Source: an uncultured Bacteroidia bacterium (lineage in GTDB: Bacteria > Bacteroidota > Bacteroidia > Bacteroidales > UBA932). Taken from it: DNA of 55,597 nt. Shown here one piece after another: positions 35,611-43,913 of this stretch (positions within the stretch are counted from its first letter, which is position 1; each line of letters starts with the position of its first letter). A program made the translations under genes and the position numbers. The notes below the pieces were generated by a model that was given only the letters and a program-made list of their open reading frames with translations, searched no databases and was not told the origin of the DNA. The stretch covers positions 1-55,597 of the forward strand of contig CACYGW010000008.1 in the NCBI GenBank assembly GCA_902774045.1. The letters run 5' to 3'.

Positions 35611-38589
35611 TTAAGACTGCTCTGCCATTATTTCTTCCAGTTTGGAAAGCCTCATTGTAACCTCTTCCATAATATCATCGTCCTGCGAACCGCTCTTGTA
35701 GCCGTCCTTGATGCTCTGGAAGGTAGCCTTGGCCTTCTTGTACTGGTCCTGATCCGCGTAACTATCGCCCAGGATAATAAAGGATTTGGCAATATAGTAG
35801 GCCTTGGAACTGCCGGTCTGGCCAAAGGCAAACACAAGATTCTCTACGGAGGCGTAGTCGCCCCTGTCGTATGCATCCAGAATCAGGAGGTAGAAGGACT
35901 CTGCGCCGTAATCGGTATCGGGCTTGGAACTAAGTTCCTTATAGAGCACAAAGGCCTCGTCTCTCTTGCTTGTCCGCTGCAAGGACTTAGCCTTAATGTA
36001 TTTAGCCTCAAAGAGCTCATCCTTGGTAGAAGCAGAGTCTACAAGCACCACGTTGCAGGCCTGTATGCAGGAGTCAAAGTTTCTGGCCTTGTAGGAAGAC
36101 TCCATTTTTCCAAGGTTGGCAATGTGCCTGTTAGAAGGGAAGGAAGCCAGGCGGTAAAGGGTAGAGAAAGCAGAGTAAGCATCGGCAAACCTCTCCATTC
36201 CGTAGAGAAGGCGGCCAAGTTCAAGGGCTGCAGTCTCGTGATAAGGTGTAACCTCCTTAAGGGAAAGAACGGCATTATAGGAATCCACAGCGTAGTCCTT
36301 GTTTCCAAGGGAACTGTGGCAGCCGGCTATGTAAAAATCAGCCGCCGGAACGCTCTTACTCTGGGGATATTTTTGCTTAAAGGCCTCAAAGTCAGAAAGT
36401 GCGGCCTCCCAGTTACCCGCAAGGTAACTCTGCTCTGCCCCGCTAAAGAATATTCTCTCCTTGTCTTCCTCGCTTCTGGAGCCTCTCTGGCCCAGGCTGT
36501 CAATATAATTAACATACTCCTGCCCCTTACCCATTGCAAGATAAACAGACTCAAGGGCAAGAAGGGCATCGGCCGTATACTGGGCCTCCGGCAACTCGGA
36601 AACCACCTTCTTGTAGTATTCCACAGCCTTGTCGTAATGCTTCTGGGAGGCGTAAATCATTCCAAGTCCCACAAGCGAGCGTGCAATCATAGTAGTATCG
36701 GAAGACACGGAAACAAGATTCTTAAAGCAATCTTCCGCCTTTGCATTATTACCCACGGCCATATAGGAACGGCCAAGTTCATAAACGGCATCGTTGCGGA
36801 AAGGCACCTTTTCAGAAACATCCAGCGCAGCGGAAAGAACCTCTGCCTTGGCCTTATTGTCGCCGGCAAGGCCAAGGGAAAGACCCTGACGGTAAAGGGC
36901 ATAAGCATCCTGCTTAGTGCCAAATTCCGTAACGGCCTGCTTGTAAGTATCGGCCGCCTGCTTATAAAGTTTATCCACGTAGTAGCAGTCCCCCACCCTT
37001 ACTATGGCATCCGGACGCAGCTGCTTGTCCTTGGAAGAAATGTATTCGTTAAGCCAGCGGCGGGCCTTTTCTGTATTATCTTCCCGCAGATATGTATAGG
37101 CGATATTGTAAGGAAGAGCCTTGCCCTCCGGCCTTGTATCCAGGGCAGAAGCATTGTATAGCTCAGAGTAGATACTTCTTGCCTTAGCCATATCCCCGTC
37201 GCGGAAGGCAGCCTCTGCCATCCAGTAGCGGGCCAGCTGATTTATGGCGCTCCGCTTGTCGGAATAATAAGAAACGGCCTGCAGGCAGGGTACTGCATCT
37301 CTCCAGGCGCCCCCGGTTATAAGTTGATTGGCTCTTAGATAATTGGCCTTCATATAATTGCGGCGCTGGTCCGGGTTAAGCTCTTCTATCTTGTCATATT
37401 CTTCTATGGCACGGGCATAGTCTTTATTGTACAGGGCCGCCAGGGCCATATATTCAAATATACTCTCACTCTTCTCCTTTGCAGGGTAGGCAGCAATATA
37501 GGAATTGAATACCGATGCATCGTGGTTTAGATCGAATGCGAGCTTTGCCCCATTGAAGTGGGCATCTTCCTTTATTGTAGGGTCATAATTTAGGGCCGAT
37601 GCTGCCTTGAAGCACGCCAGGGCGCTGACTTTATCGCCCGTCTTAATGTAACTGTACCCAAGCTGATACTCTGCAATCTGCCCCAGAGAGTCCGTTCTCT
37701 CCTCCATTTTGGTAAAGTTGTCTATAGCACCTCTGTAGTCCCCGGAAGCAAACATAAGCGAGCCGGCATAGAACCAGTCGTTGCGGGTTTTAAAGGACTC
37801 CGTACCCTGGGAAAGGCGGTAGTATTCCTGAGCCTTTTCTGTATTCCCAAGCACCAGGAAGGATTCAGAGAGCATTCTGGCCAGGGACGGGCGCCTCTCG
37901 GGCGCAGTACCGGCAAAAAGAGCATCCGCATTGGATGTAAGATACTTATAATCCTTACGGCGGAAGTGGCAGTCAGCTATGTAGTAGGACGATATATCCT
38001 TGAACCTCTGGTCTTTGATGCTTATGGAAAAATACTCTTCTGCCTTGGGGAAGCGGCCTTTCTCGTAGTGGATATATCCGGCAAGATAGGCCCCGGCAGA
38101 GTTGTAATCCCTGTCTTTGTAGAAGCGGAGTTCTTCCAGAAGGGCAAGGGCATCATCGGCCTTGCCGGTAAAATAAAGCGAGTAGGCTTTTTTAAATAAA
38201 AATTCCGCTTTCTGCTTTTCTTCCATAAGGGAGGTTTTTGCCCTGGAGAAGGCCTGGAGAGTTCCGGGGTAATCTGCGTCCTCGAAGAGATTAAGACCAA
38301 GCTGATAGTATATCTTGGGAAGAAGGCCGGAAGATGGATGGGCATCCTCGAAAGTAAGAATAGCCTCCCTGTAGCCATAGGCTCTTAGACAGGTAAGACA
38401 CAGCACATTGTAGCCGGCGGCTTCTTCATTGTCTTTATAGTTGGAGAAAATAGCCGATGCCTGCGAATACATTCCGTTCTGGTAAAGGGTTATGCCCCTT
38501 TTTATATCATCCGCCATATTCTGGGCGGCAAGGGGATGTAGAAAGGCAAACAGTAAAGCGATGGCTATTATAGATTTTTTAGTATGCAT
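35611..38589 (-). CDS. Large periplasmic TPR-repeat protein
   Basis: The 992-residue protein has a Sec signal peptide (cleavage after LAAQ or AAQN) and is composed almost wholly of tetratricopeptide repeats. Many 34-residue units are recognisable, for example DAYALYRQGLSLGLAGDNKAK, AEDCFKNLVSV and HYDKAVEYYKKVVSELPEAQ. It should be an extended solenoid binding other proteins in the periplasm. No enzymatic domain is visible. The barrel gene follows after 21 bases, and the pair looks like an outer-membrane barrel with its periplasmic scaffold; the exact job is unknown. A -7 box at 38615-38622 serves it. Confidence 0.88.
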   Translation of the reverse strand: MHTKKSIIAIALLFAFLHPLAAQNMADDIKRGITLYQNGMYSQASAIFSNYKDNEEAAGYNVLCLTCLRAYGYREAILTFEDAHPSSGLLPKIYYQLGLNLFEDADYPGTLQAFSRAKTSLMEEKQKAEFLFKKAYSLYFTGKADDALALLEELRFYKDRDYNSAGAYLAGYIHYEKGRFPKAEEYFSISIKDQRFKDISSYYIADCHFRRKDYKYLTSNADALFAGTAPERRPSLARMLSESFLVLGNTEKAQEYYRLSQGTESFKTRNDWFYAGSLMFASGDYRGAIDNFTKMEERTDSLGQIAEYQLGYSYIKTGDKVSALACFKAASALNYDPTIKEDAHFNGAKLAFDLNHDASVFNSYIAAYPAKEKSESIFEYMALAALYNKDYARAIEEYDKIEELNPDQRRNYMKANYLRANQLITGGAWRDAVPCLQAVSYYSDKRSAINQLARYWMAEAAFRDGDMAKARSIYSELYNASALDTRPEGKALPYNIAYTYLREDNTEKARRWLNEYISSKDKQLRPDAIVRVGDCYYVDKLYKQAADTYKQAVTEFGTKQDAYALYRQGLSLGLAGDNKAKAEVLSAALDVSEKVPFRNDAVYELGRSYMAVGNNAKAEDCFKNLVSVSSDTTMIARSLVGLGMIYASQKHYDKAVEYYKKVVSELPEAQYTADALLALESVYLAMGKGQEYVNYIDSLGQRGSRSEEDKERIFFSGAEQSYLAGNWEAALSDFEAFKQKYPQSKSVPAADFYIAGCHSSLGNKDYAVDSYNAVLSLKEVTPYHETAALELGRLLYGMERFADAYSAFSTLYRLASFPSNRHIANLGKMESSYKARNFDSCIQACNVVLVDSASTKDELFEAKYIKAKSLQRTSKRDEAFVLYKELSSKPDTDYGAESFYLLILDAYDRGDYASVENLVFAFGQTGSSKAYYIAKSFIILGDSYADQDQYKKAKATFQSIKDGYKSGSQDDDIMEEVTMRLSKLEEIMAEQS

Positions 38590-38614
38590 TTCAGAAGATA
38601 GGGTTTTATCCGTA

Positions 38615-38622
38615 CAAATTTA
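38615..38622 (-). promoter_or_regulatory. -7 box for the TPR/barrel operon
   Basis: TAAATTTG on the minus strand, about 26 bases before the ATG at 38589. It is back to back with the ftsE box; no clear -33. Confidence 0.5.
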
Positions 38623-38635
38623 ATCAAAAAACACG

Positions 38636-38643
38636 TATATTTG
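38636..38643 (+). promoter_or_regulatory. -7 box for ftsE
   Basis: TATATTTG, about 28 bases before the ftsE ATG. The -33 element is weak and would overlap the divergent box. Confidence 0.5.
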
Positions 38644-38670
38644 TAGTCAAGCTACCAATAATTTCAAGAA

Positions 38671-39381
38671 ATGGAACAAAAAGAGAGCCAACCTGTAATT
38701 TCCTTCAGCAAAGCCGATATAATAAACGGAGAAACAACTGTAATTTACGGTTTGGATATGGATGTTTTCCCCGGAGATTTTGTCTATATAGTAGGCAAGG
38801 TAGGAACGGGAAAGACCTCTATAATCCGCACCATCATAGCAGAAAACAAGTTGGGAAAAGGCAGCGCATCGGCCTGCGGATTCAACCTTGCGACCATCAC
38901 GGAAAAGCAGATTCCTATGCTAAGACGCTCTATGGGAGTAGTATTCCAGGACTTCCAACTGCTTATGGACAGAAGCATAGAAGAGAATCTCTCCTTTGTG
39001 CTTCACGCTACCGGGTGGAAGGAAGAAATATCCAGGCGCATAGAAGAGGTGCTTACGGCCGTGGGAATGGAGAAAAAGGCCCACAAGATGCCTCACCAGC
39101 TCTCCGGAGGCGAGCAGCAGAGAATAGCCATTGCCCGGGCCCTTCTTAACAAGCCCAAGGTCATTCTGGCCGACGAGCCCACAGGCAACCTGGACAACGA
39201 GACGGCAGACGGCATTATGCGCCTTCTTACAGATATCAACAAAGAGGGCACGGCCATAGTGATGGTTACCCACAACCGCGGTATTTTTGAAAAATACAAG
39301 GGCCGCGTCATGGTCTGCAAGGACGAGACCTGCAAAGAGCACATAGATAACGAGGCAATAGACCTCTCCCTTACAGTCTAG
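38671..39381 (+). CDS. ftsE: ABC transporter ATP-binding protein, FtsE-like
   Basis: The 236-residue ATPase has Walker [11 protein letters not shown], a Q-loop in VVFQDFQLL, the ABC signature [10 protein letters not shown], Walker [13 protein letters not shown] and the H-loop VMVTHNR. The close fit to FtsE is seen in [15 protein letters not shown] and [13 protein letters not shown]. FtsE with the membrane protein FtsX regulates peptidoglycan hydrolases at division. No ftsX or other membrane partner is next to it; nth follows after three bases. A LolD-type identity is the main alternative. Confidence 0.88.
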   Translation: MEQKESQPVISFSKADIINGETTVIYGLDMDVFPGDFVYIVGKVGTGKTSIIRTIIAENKLGKGSASACGFNLATITEKQIPMLRRSMGVVFQDFQLLMDRSIEENLSFVLHATGWKEEISRRIEEVLTAVGMEKKAHKMPHQLSGGEQQRIAIARALLNKPKVILADEPTGNLDNETADGIMRLLTDINKEGTAIVMVTHNRGIFEKYKGRVMVCKDETCKEHIDNEAIDLSLTV

Positions 39382-39384
39382 TCT

Positions 39385-40029
39385 ATGAAGGATAGATATC
39401 GGGGCATAATGGGCTGGTTCGCCGCCAACGTGCCCGCGCCCAAGAGCGAACTCAACTTCCAGTCTCCCTTCCAGCTTCTTGTGGCAGTTATCCTGTCTGC
39501 CCAGTGCACTGATAAAAGGGTAAATATGGTAACCCCTGCCCTATTCCAGGCCTACCCGGATGCCAAGGCTATGGCCGATGCTTCCGTAGAGGACATCCTG
39601 GGCTATATCAAGAGCATATCCTACCCCAACAGCAAGGCCGCACATCTTAGCGGTATGGCCAAAAAACTTGCAGAAGATTTTGGAGGCGAGGTGCCAAGTG
39701 ACCGCGAGCTCCTGAGGACTCTCCCCGGAGTGGGGCTCAAGACCGCCAACGTAGTAACTTCCATAGCATTTGACAATCCCGTAATAGCCGTGGACACTCA
39801 CGTATTCAGGGTAGCCCACCGCACAGGTCTTTCTGATGCAAAGACCCCGGACAAGGTTAGCGCAGAGCTGGAAAAGAATATCCCCGCGAAAGACAGGGCA
39901 ACAGCTCATCACTGGCTCATACTTCACGGGAGATATATCTGTACTGCACGCTCTCCAAAGTGCGGGAGCTGCGGAATATCGCAATGGTGCCGTTACTTTA
40001 AAGAAAGCACGTCGGCGCTGTCAAAGTAA
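39385..40029 (+). CDS. nth: Endonuclease III
   Basis: The 214-residue DNA glycosylase/AP lyase repairs oxidised pyrimidines. It has the helix-hairpin-helix LRTLPGVGLKTANVV, the catalytic lysine and aspartate region (LSAQCTDKRVN and VDTHVFRVAHR), and a C-terminal four-cysteine cluster for [4Fe-4S] in CTARSPKCGSCGISQWC. It starts three bases after ftsE and is probably co-transcribed. Its last 37 bases overlap the convergent CBM9-like gene. Confidence 0.96.
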   Translation: MKDRYRGIMGWFAANVPAPKSELNFQSPFQLLVAVILSAQCTDKRVNMVTPALFQAYPDAKAMADASVEDILGYIKSISYPNSKAAHLSGMAKKLAEDFGGEVPSDRELLRTLPGVGLKTANVVTSIAFDNPVIAVDTHVFRVAHRTGLSDAKTPDKVSAELEKNIPAKDRATAHHWLILHGRYICTARSPKCGSCGISQWCRYFKESTSALSK

Positions 40030-40715
40030 ACCACGCCCCACAACTCCGGCATATGCATATCTATCTTGCCGGTAGGGTTCCACACCCAATTCTCTTCTTT
40101 GGCAGGGTTCAGCCACTCTACGCGGGAGAAGTTAATCCTCCATGACTTAAGGTCGTCAGGCTCAGTAAAACCAACCATAACGCTCTTACGCGGGATTGCA
40201 AGCTCTGCATACCAGGCAGCGTCATCACAGGAAGTTGTAACTATGAGCCCGGGGCAGTCCCAAGGCATGTAGAAATTACCGCCCTCGCTGTAAGGCTTGT
40301 TCATCATAAGGTCCATAATGGTACCAATGGCGTTAATCTCTATCTCAAAGTAAGACTGCCTGTCACCGTCGGGATCGATAAAAACCTCAAAATCATTTTC
40401 TTTCCAGATGATGGTGTCCCTTTGTTTAAGATTGGCTACAATCTTGTCTTCCTGGATGGTAGCGCCAATATAAAGGTAATCATCGTCCCAAAGCATCTTT
40501 ACAGTTGTTTCCTTAAGGGGCACAACATCGGTAGAGATGTCCACGAAGGGTTCGCTGGGCTTTGCGGCCTGCCAGCAGGCATCGTCCAGAACACCGTCCA
40601 GGCTAATTTCTGCCGTGCGAAAGGCCGTATAAGAACGGGGGTTAACCTCCGGAGCACCACCGCAGCAAGCCACGGCAAGAGTCCCGGCCATAATAAGATA
40701 GACTAACTTTTTCAT
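39993..40715 (-). CDS. CBM9-like carbohydrate-binding lipoprotein
   Basis: The 240-residue protein has a lipoprotein signal (TLAVAC) and one CBM9-like domain over nearly its whole length: LDGVLDDACWQAAKPSEPFVD, LWDDDYLYIGATIQE, DFEVFIDPDGDRQSYFEIEINA and AWYAELAIPRKS. CBM9 modules usually sit at the end of glycanases; here the domain is alone and membrane-anchored, so it may bind sugar or carry a heme or other ligand as in related cytochrome-associated domains. No catalytic domain is present. It lies 6 bases after the phosphohexomutase gene. Confidence 0.88.
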   Translation of the reverse strand: MKKLVYLIMAGTLAVACCGGAPEVNPRSYTAFRTAEISLDGVLDDACWQAAKPSEPFVDISTDVVPLKETTVKMLWDDDYLYIGATIQEDKIVANLKQRDTIIWKENDFEVFIDPDGDRQSYFEIEINAIGTIMDLMMNKPYSEGGNFYMPWDCPGLIVTTSCDDAAWYAELAIPRKSVMVGFTEPDDLKSWRINFSRVEWLNPAKEENWVWNPTGKIDMHMPELWGVVYFDSADVLSLK

Positions 40716-40721
40716 CGTTGG

Positions 40722-42386
40722 TTACTTTACAAGCTGGGCTTTGAGGCGGGCAATCTTATCGTCTGCGTCGCTGCCTTTGGCGCCAAAGTAGAACTTTATC
40801 TTGGGCTCTGTGCCGGAAGGACGCACTGTAACAACATCACCGGCTTCGTCAAAGAACTGAAGCACGTTAGACTTGGGAAGCCCGGTCTTTTCTGTCTCCA
40901 GATAGTCCACAACCTTTGTAACCTTGGAGCCATCCAGATCCTTGGGAGGATTGGCCCTCATATCTGCCATAATCTGCTGAATCTCGGCTGCGCCGGAGAT
41001 ACCCTTGCGTACAAGGGATACAAGACCTTCCTTGCGGTAACCGTACTCCTGATAGATTTTCTGGAGCAGCTGATACAGGGACAGGCCCTGATCTGCAGCC
41101 CAGGCTGCACACTCTGCCACGAAGCAGCAGGAAATAGGAGCATCTTTGTCGCGTACATACTCGCCAACGTTAAAGCCGTAGCTCTCCTCGCCGCCGCAGA
41201 TAAACTGAGCCTTACCCTCGTTACGCTTGATAACTTCTGCAATGTATTTAAAGCCGGTGAGCACGTCGTAGCATTTTACGCCAAATGAAGCGCCAATCTC
41301 TGCAATGAGAGGAGTGGTAACAATGGTCTTGACTATGTACTTGCCTTCTCCAAGACGGCCCTGTTCCTTAAGCCTTCCCAGTATGTACCAGGTAAGGATA
41401 GAGCCGGTCTGGTTACCGTTAAGAAGAACCATCTTGCCCTCGTTGTCGCGCACTGCTATACCCATACGGTCTGCATCAGGGTCTGTAGCCAGAACAATAT
41501 CCGCACCTTCTTTGTCGGCTTTCTCGATAGCCATCTTAAGGGCAGATGCCTCCTCCGGGTTAGGAGACTGTACCGTGGGGAAGTTACCGTCGCTTATATC
41601 CTGCTCCGGAACGTGAATGATATTCTTGAAGCCAAGACGGCTCAGGGCCTCAGGTACAATGCGCACGCCGCTTCCGTGAATAGGAGTGTAAACTATCTTT
41701 ATGTCTGAATGACGTTTTATTGAATCCGGGCTAAGAGAGAGGGAAAGGACGTCGTTAAAGTACTTGTCGTCCATATCCTTATCCAGAATATCCACAGGTG
41801 CGGCATCAGGGCCAGGAACGAATTTAACCATGGAAGGGTCTGTAATCTTTGCCACCTCTGCAACAATTTCCTTGTCGATAGGCGAAGTAACCTGGGCGCC
41901 GTCGTTCCAGAACACCTTGTAGCCATTGTACTCCTTGGGGTTGTGGGAGGCGGTAATCATTATACCGGCATTGGCTTTTTTGCTGCGAACAGAGTAGCTA
42001 AGCAGCGGAATGGGGCGGATATTCTCCCAGAGCCATACGTGAATGCCGTTTGCGCTAAGCACATCTGCGGTAATTCTTGCGAATTCCTTGCTGTTGTTAC
42101 GGCTGTCGTAAGAGATGCAGACGCTAAGGTCTCCCTCCAGTTTCTGTTTCATATAGTTGGCAAGTCCCTGGGTTGCCATTCCAACGGTGAATTTATTCAT
42201 TCTGTTGGTTCCTACGCCCATAATTCCCCTAAGGCCTCCGGTCCCGAATTCAAGGTTTTTGTAGAATGCGTCTTCCAGGCCTGCAGGGTCTTCATTTTTA
42301 AGTTTGATAATCTGGGTCTTTGTTGCAGGATCAAAGTCTCCTTCGAGCCAACTGTTGACTACGTCAAGGTAATTATTCTCAGCCAT
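40722..42386 (-). CDS. Phosphoglucomutase/phosphomannomutase family protein
   Basis: The 554-residue protein is an alpha-D-phosphohexomutase. The phosphoserine is residue about 147 in MITASHNPKEYNGYK; the magnesium-binding loop is in ATDPDADRMGI, the sugar-binding loop in GGEESYGF, and the phosphate-binding loop in RPSGTEPKIKFY. The N-terminus has FGTGGLRGIMG. It interconverts hexose 1- and 6-phosphates; glucose versus mannose cannot be decided. A CBM9-like lipoprotein gene follows after 6 bases. Confidence 0.95.
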   Translation of the reverse strand: MAENNYLDVVNSWLEGDFDPATKTQIIKLKNEDPAGLEDAFYKNLEFGTGGLRGIMGVGTNRMNKFTVGMATQGLANYMKQKLEGDLSVCISYDSRNNSKEFARITADVLSANGIHVWLWENIRPIPLLSYSVRSKKANAGIMITASHNPKEYNGYKVFWNDGAQVTSPIDKEIVAEVAKITDPSMVKFVPGPDAAPVDILDKDMDDKYFNDVLSLSLSPDSIKRHSDIKIVYTPIHGSGVRIVPEALSRLGFKNIIHVPEQDISDGNFPTVQSPNPEEASALKMAIEKADKEGADIVLATDPDADRMGIAVRDNEGKMVLLNGNQTGSILTWYILGRLKEQGRLGEGKYIVKTIVTTPLIAEIGASFGVKCYDVLTGFKYIAEVIKRNEGKAQFICGGEESYGFNVGEYVRDKDAPISCCFVAECAAWAADQGLSLYQLLQKIYQEYGYRKEGLVSLVRKGISGAAEIQQIMADMRANPPKDLDGSKVTKVVDYLETEKTGLPKSNVLQFFDEAGDVVTVRPSGTEPKIKFYFGAKGSDADDKIARLKAQLVK

Positions 42387-42415
42387 ATTGATGTTATGTT
42401 ATTAGATATTTTCTC

Positions 42416-42423
42416 CAAAATTA
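42416..42423 (-). promoter_or_regulatory. -7 box of the phosphohexomutase gene
   Basis: TAATTTTG on the minus strand, about 30 bases before the ATG at 42386. The -33 region is weak. Confidence 0.5.
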
Positions 42424-42521
42424 TGGTCTATGCAAGATAAGAATTTTCTTTCAGATATACAATAAAATTCTTCTACTTTAATTGAATAGGAGATGATGTC
42501 AACTGTATGAAATTTAAAGTT

Positions 42522-42622
42522 GTCATTTCGACCGAACGAAGTGAGTGGAGAAATCTTTATAAAAGTGTTTCATTGAAGGAGATTTCTCGACTACGGCACT
42601 TCGTGCCTACGCTCGAAATGAC
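42522..42622. repeat. REP-like imperfect inverted repeat
   Basis: The 366-base gap between the phosphohexomutase and methyltransferase genes holds two inverted arms. The left arm (42522-42556) runs from GTCATTTCGACCGAACGAAG to GGAGAAATCT. The right arm (42580-42622) is its imperfect reverse complement, ending TCGAAATGAC, and contains its own hairpin GGCAC-TTC-GTGCC. The pattern GTCATTTCGA...GAGAAATCT is one I know as a scattered intergenic repeat in Bacteroidota genomes. It is non-coding; an open frame across it (from 42507) is chance. Confidence 0.75.
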
Positions 42623-42671
42623 AGAAAAGAGAACACTCGAAATGACAGAAAAGAGGACGCTCGAAATTGAG
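42613..42671 (+). repeat. 24-base tandem repeat at the edge of the REP-like element
   Basis: Two near-identical 24-base units (42613-42636 and 42637-42660), each starting TCGAAATGACAGAAAAGA, differ at two positions near their ends. A third, broken copy starts at 42661 (TCGAAATTGAG). The first unit contains the end of the right arm of the inverted repeat. Confidence 0.85.
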
Positions 42672-42738
42672 TTCCCAGGGATACTCTGCCTTAGACCTAA
42701 CCGAAGGAGTATTAACCCAATTATTGATAAAAAATTTT

Positions 42739-42746
42739 TAATTTTG
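42739..42746 (+). promoter_or_regulatory. -7 box of the THUMP-like methyltransferase gene
   Basis: TAATTTTG ends six bases before the ATG at 42753, so the message would have almost no leader. A -33 TTG at the right distance was not found. Confidence 0.5.
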
Positions 42747-42752
42747 CGCATT

Positions 42753-43913
42753 ATGAAACTGGAGGAGGTTATTGCGGCGCAGATGCGGCAGAAATTAAGG
42801 AAGAAATTACCCCTGTGGGCAGAAACTCAAGGGGTAGAAATTCCCAGTTCCCTAAGCCTGGAGCAATGCTCCGGGCAGGAAACAGCCCTCTACAAGGCAG
42901 AAGTAGCCTTAAGAATCGCAGGACCCGGCGCCACGATAGCAGACCTTACCGGAGGACTTGGAGTAGACTCCTGGGCTTTCTCCCAAAAATTCAAAACAGT
43001 CCTCTACAACGAGGCCCTCACTCCCCTTGCAGAAGCCGCCGCCCGCAACTTCAAGGCCCTGGGAAGAAACAACATAATAATCTCCAACCAAACCGCTACC
43101 CCCGCCACCCTGGAGACAATACTTGGCACCATCGGCCCAAATATTATATATCTTGACCCCGCCCGAAGGGCAGAAAACGGCAAAAAAGTATTTTTACTGG
43201 AAGACTGCAGCCCGGACATACTGGCCCTTAAGGACAAACTACTGGCCGCAAGTCCCAACCTCCTTGTCAAACTCTCCCCCATGGCAGACATCACAATGCT
43301 ATTGGAAAGACTGGGGCCCACCTGCCGGGAAATAATAGTTGTCTGTGCCGATGGCGAATGTAAGGAACTCCTTGTCCGGATGCAAAGAGACTGGAGCGGC
43401 CGCCCCACCCTTACGATTTACGAGGACGGATTCACCAGTACATTTGAAGAATCCCCCACCAGACCATTTAGTTTTGATTATGGCGATACTGTCCTTGCCC
43501 CCGGCCCGGAGCAACTTACAGAAAGCACCGGAAACATTATCTTCGAGCCCGGAAAATCCCTTACAAAGGCAGGCCTATTCAACCTCCCCTGCCGGCACTA
43601 CTTCAAACTGGGAAGGCACACTCATCTGTACATAGGCAAGCAAACCGGGAGCACAGAAAAAGAGCTGCTCCCCGGCAAATATTTTAGGATAACGGAAGCA
43701 ATGCCGCTTGGCAGCTCTGTTATAAAGGCCCTATCCAAGCAAAACTTAAGGGCAGACGTATCCTGCCACAACGTACCCATAAAATCAGAAGAACTGCGAA
43801 GGAGGCTAAAGGCACAATCGGACCACAAATACCATATATTTGCGGCCCACGCAGATTTTACGCAGGCCGCACCGGGTAATTATCTATTTATAACAGAAGT
43901 TCTTAATTCTTAA
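42753..43913 (+). CDS. Class I SAM-dependent methyltransferase with THUMP-like domain
   Basis: The 386-residue protein has an N-terminal helical region, a Rossmann-type methyltransferase domain with IADLTGGLGVDSWAF (SAM loop) and IIYLDPARR (catalytic-type motif after strand 4), and a C-terminal THUMP-like domain (about 290-386). This matches a conserved Bacteroidota family presumed to methylate RNA; no target is known. The ATG at 42753 (MKLEEVIAAQ) is chosen because the upstream 82 codons of the open frame are repeat sequence and the promoter box lies between. The last 11 bases overlap the convergent peptidase gene. Confidence 0.87.
   Translation: MKLEEVIAAQMRQKLRKKLPLWAETQGVEIPSSLSLEQCSGQETALYKAEVALRIAGPGATIADLTGGLGVDSWAFSQKFKTVLYNEALTPLAEAAARNFKALGRNNIIISNQTATPATLETILGTIGPNIIYLDPARRAENGKKVFLLEDCSPDILALKDKLLAASPNLLVKLSPMADITMLLERLGPTCREIIVVCADGECKELLVRMQRDWSGRPTLTIYEDGFTSTFEESPTRPFSFDYGDTVLAPGPEQLTESTGNIIFEPGKSLTKAGLFNLPCRHYFKLGRHTHLYIGKQTGSTEKELLPGKYFRITEAMPLGSSVIKALSKQNLRADVSCHNVPIKSEELRRRLKAQSDHKYHIFAAHADFTQAAPGNYLFITEVLNS

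Noticed and set aside
36124..37161. 345-codon plus-strand frame opposite the TPR gene
   Set aside because: It is an antisense shadow of the repeat-rich gene; no family motif.
42507..42752. N-terminal extension of the methyltransferase frame
   Set aside because: It runs through the REP-like and tandem repeats, and a promoter box lies before the ATG at 42753.
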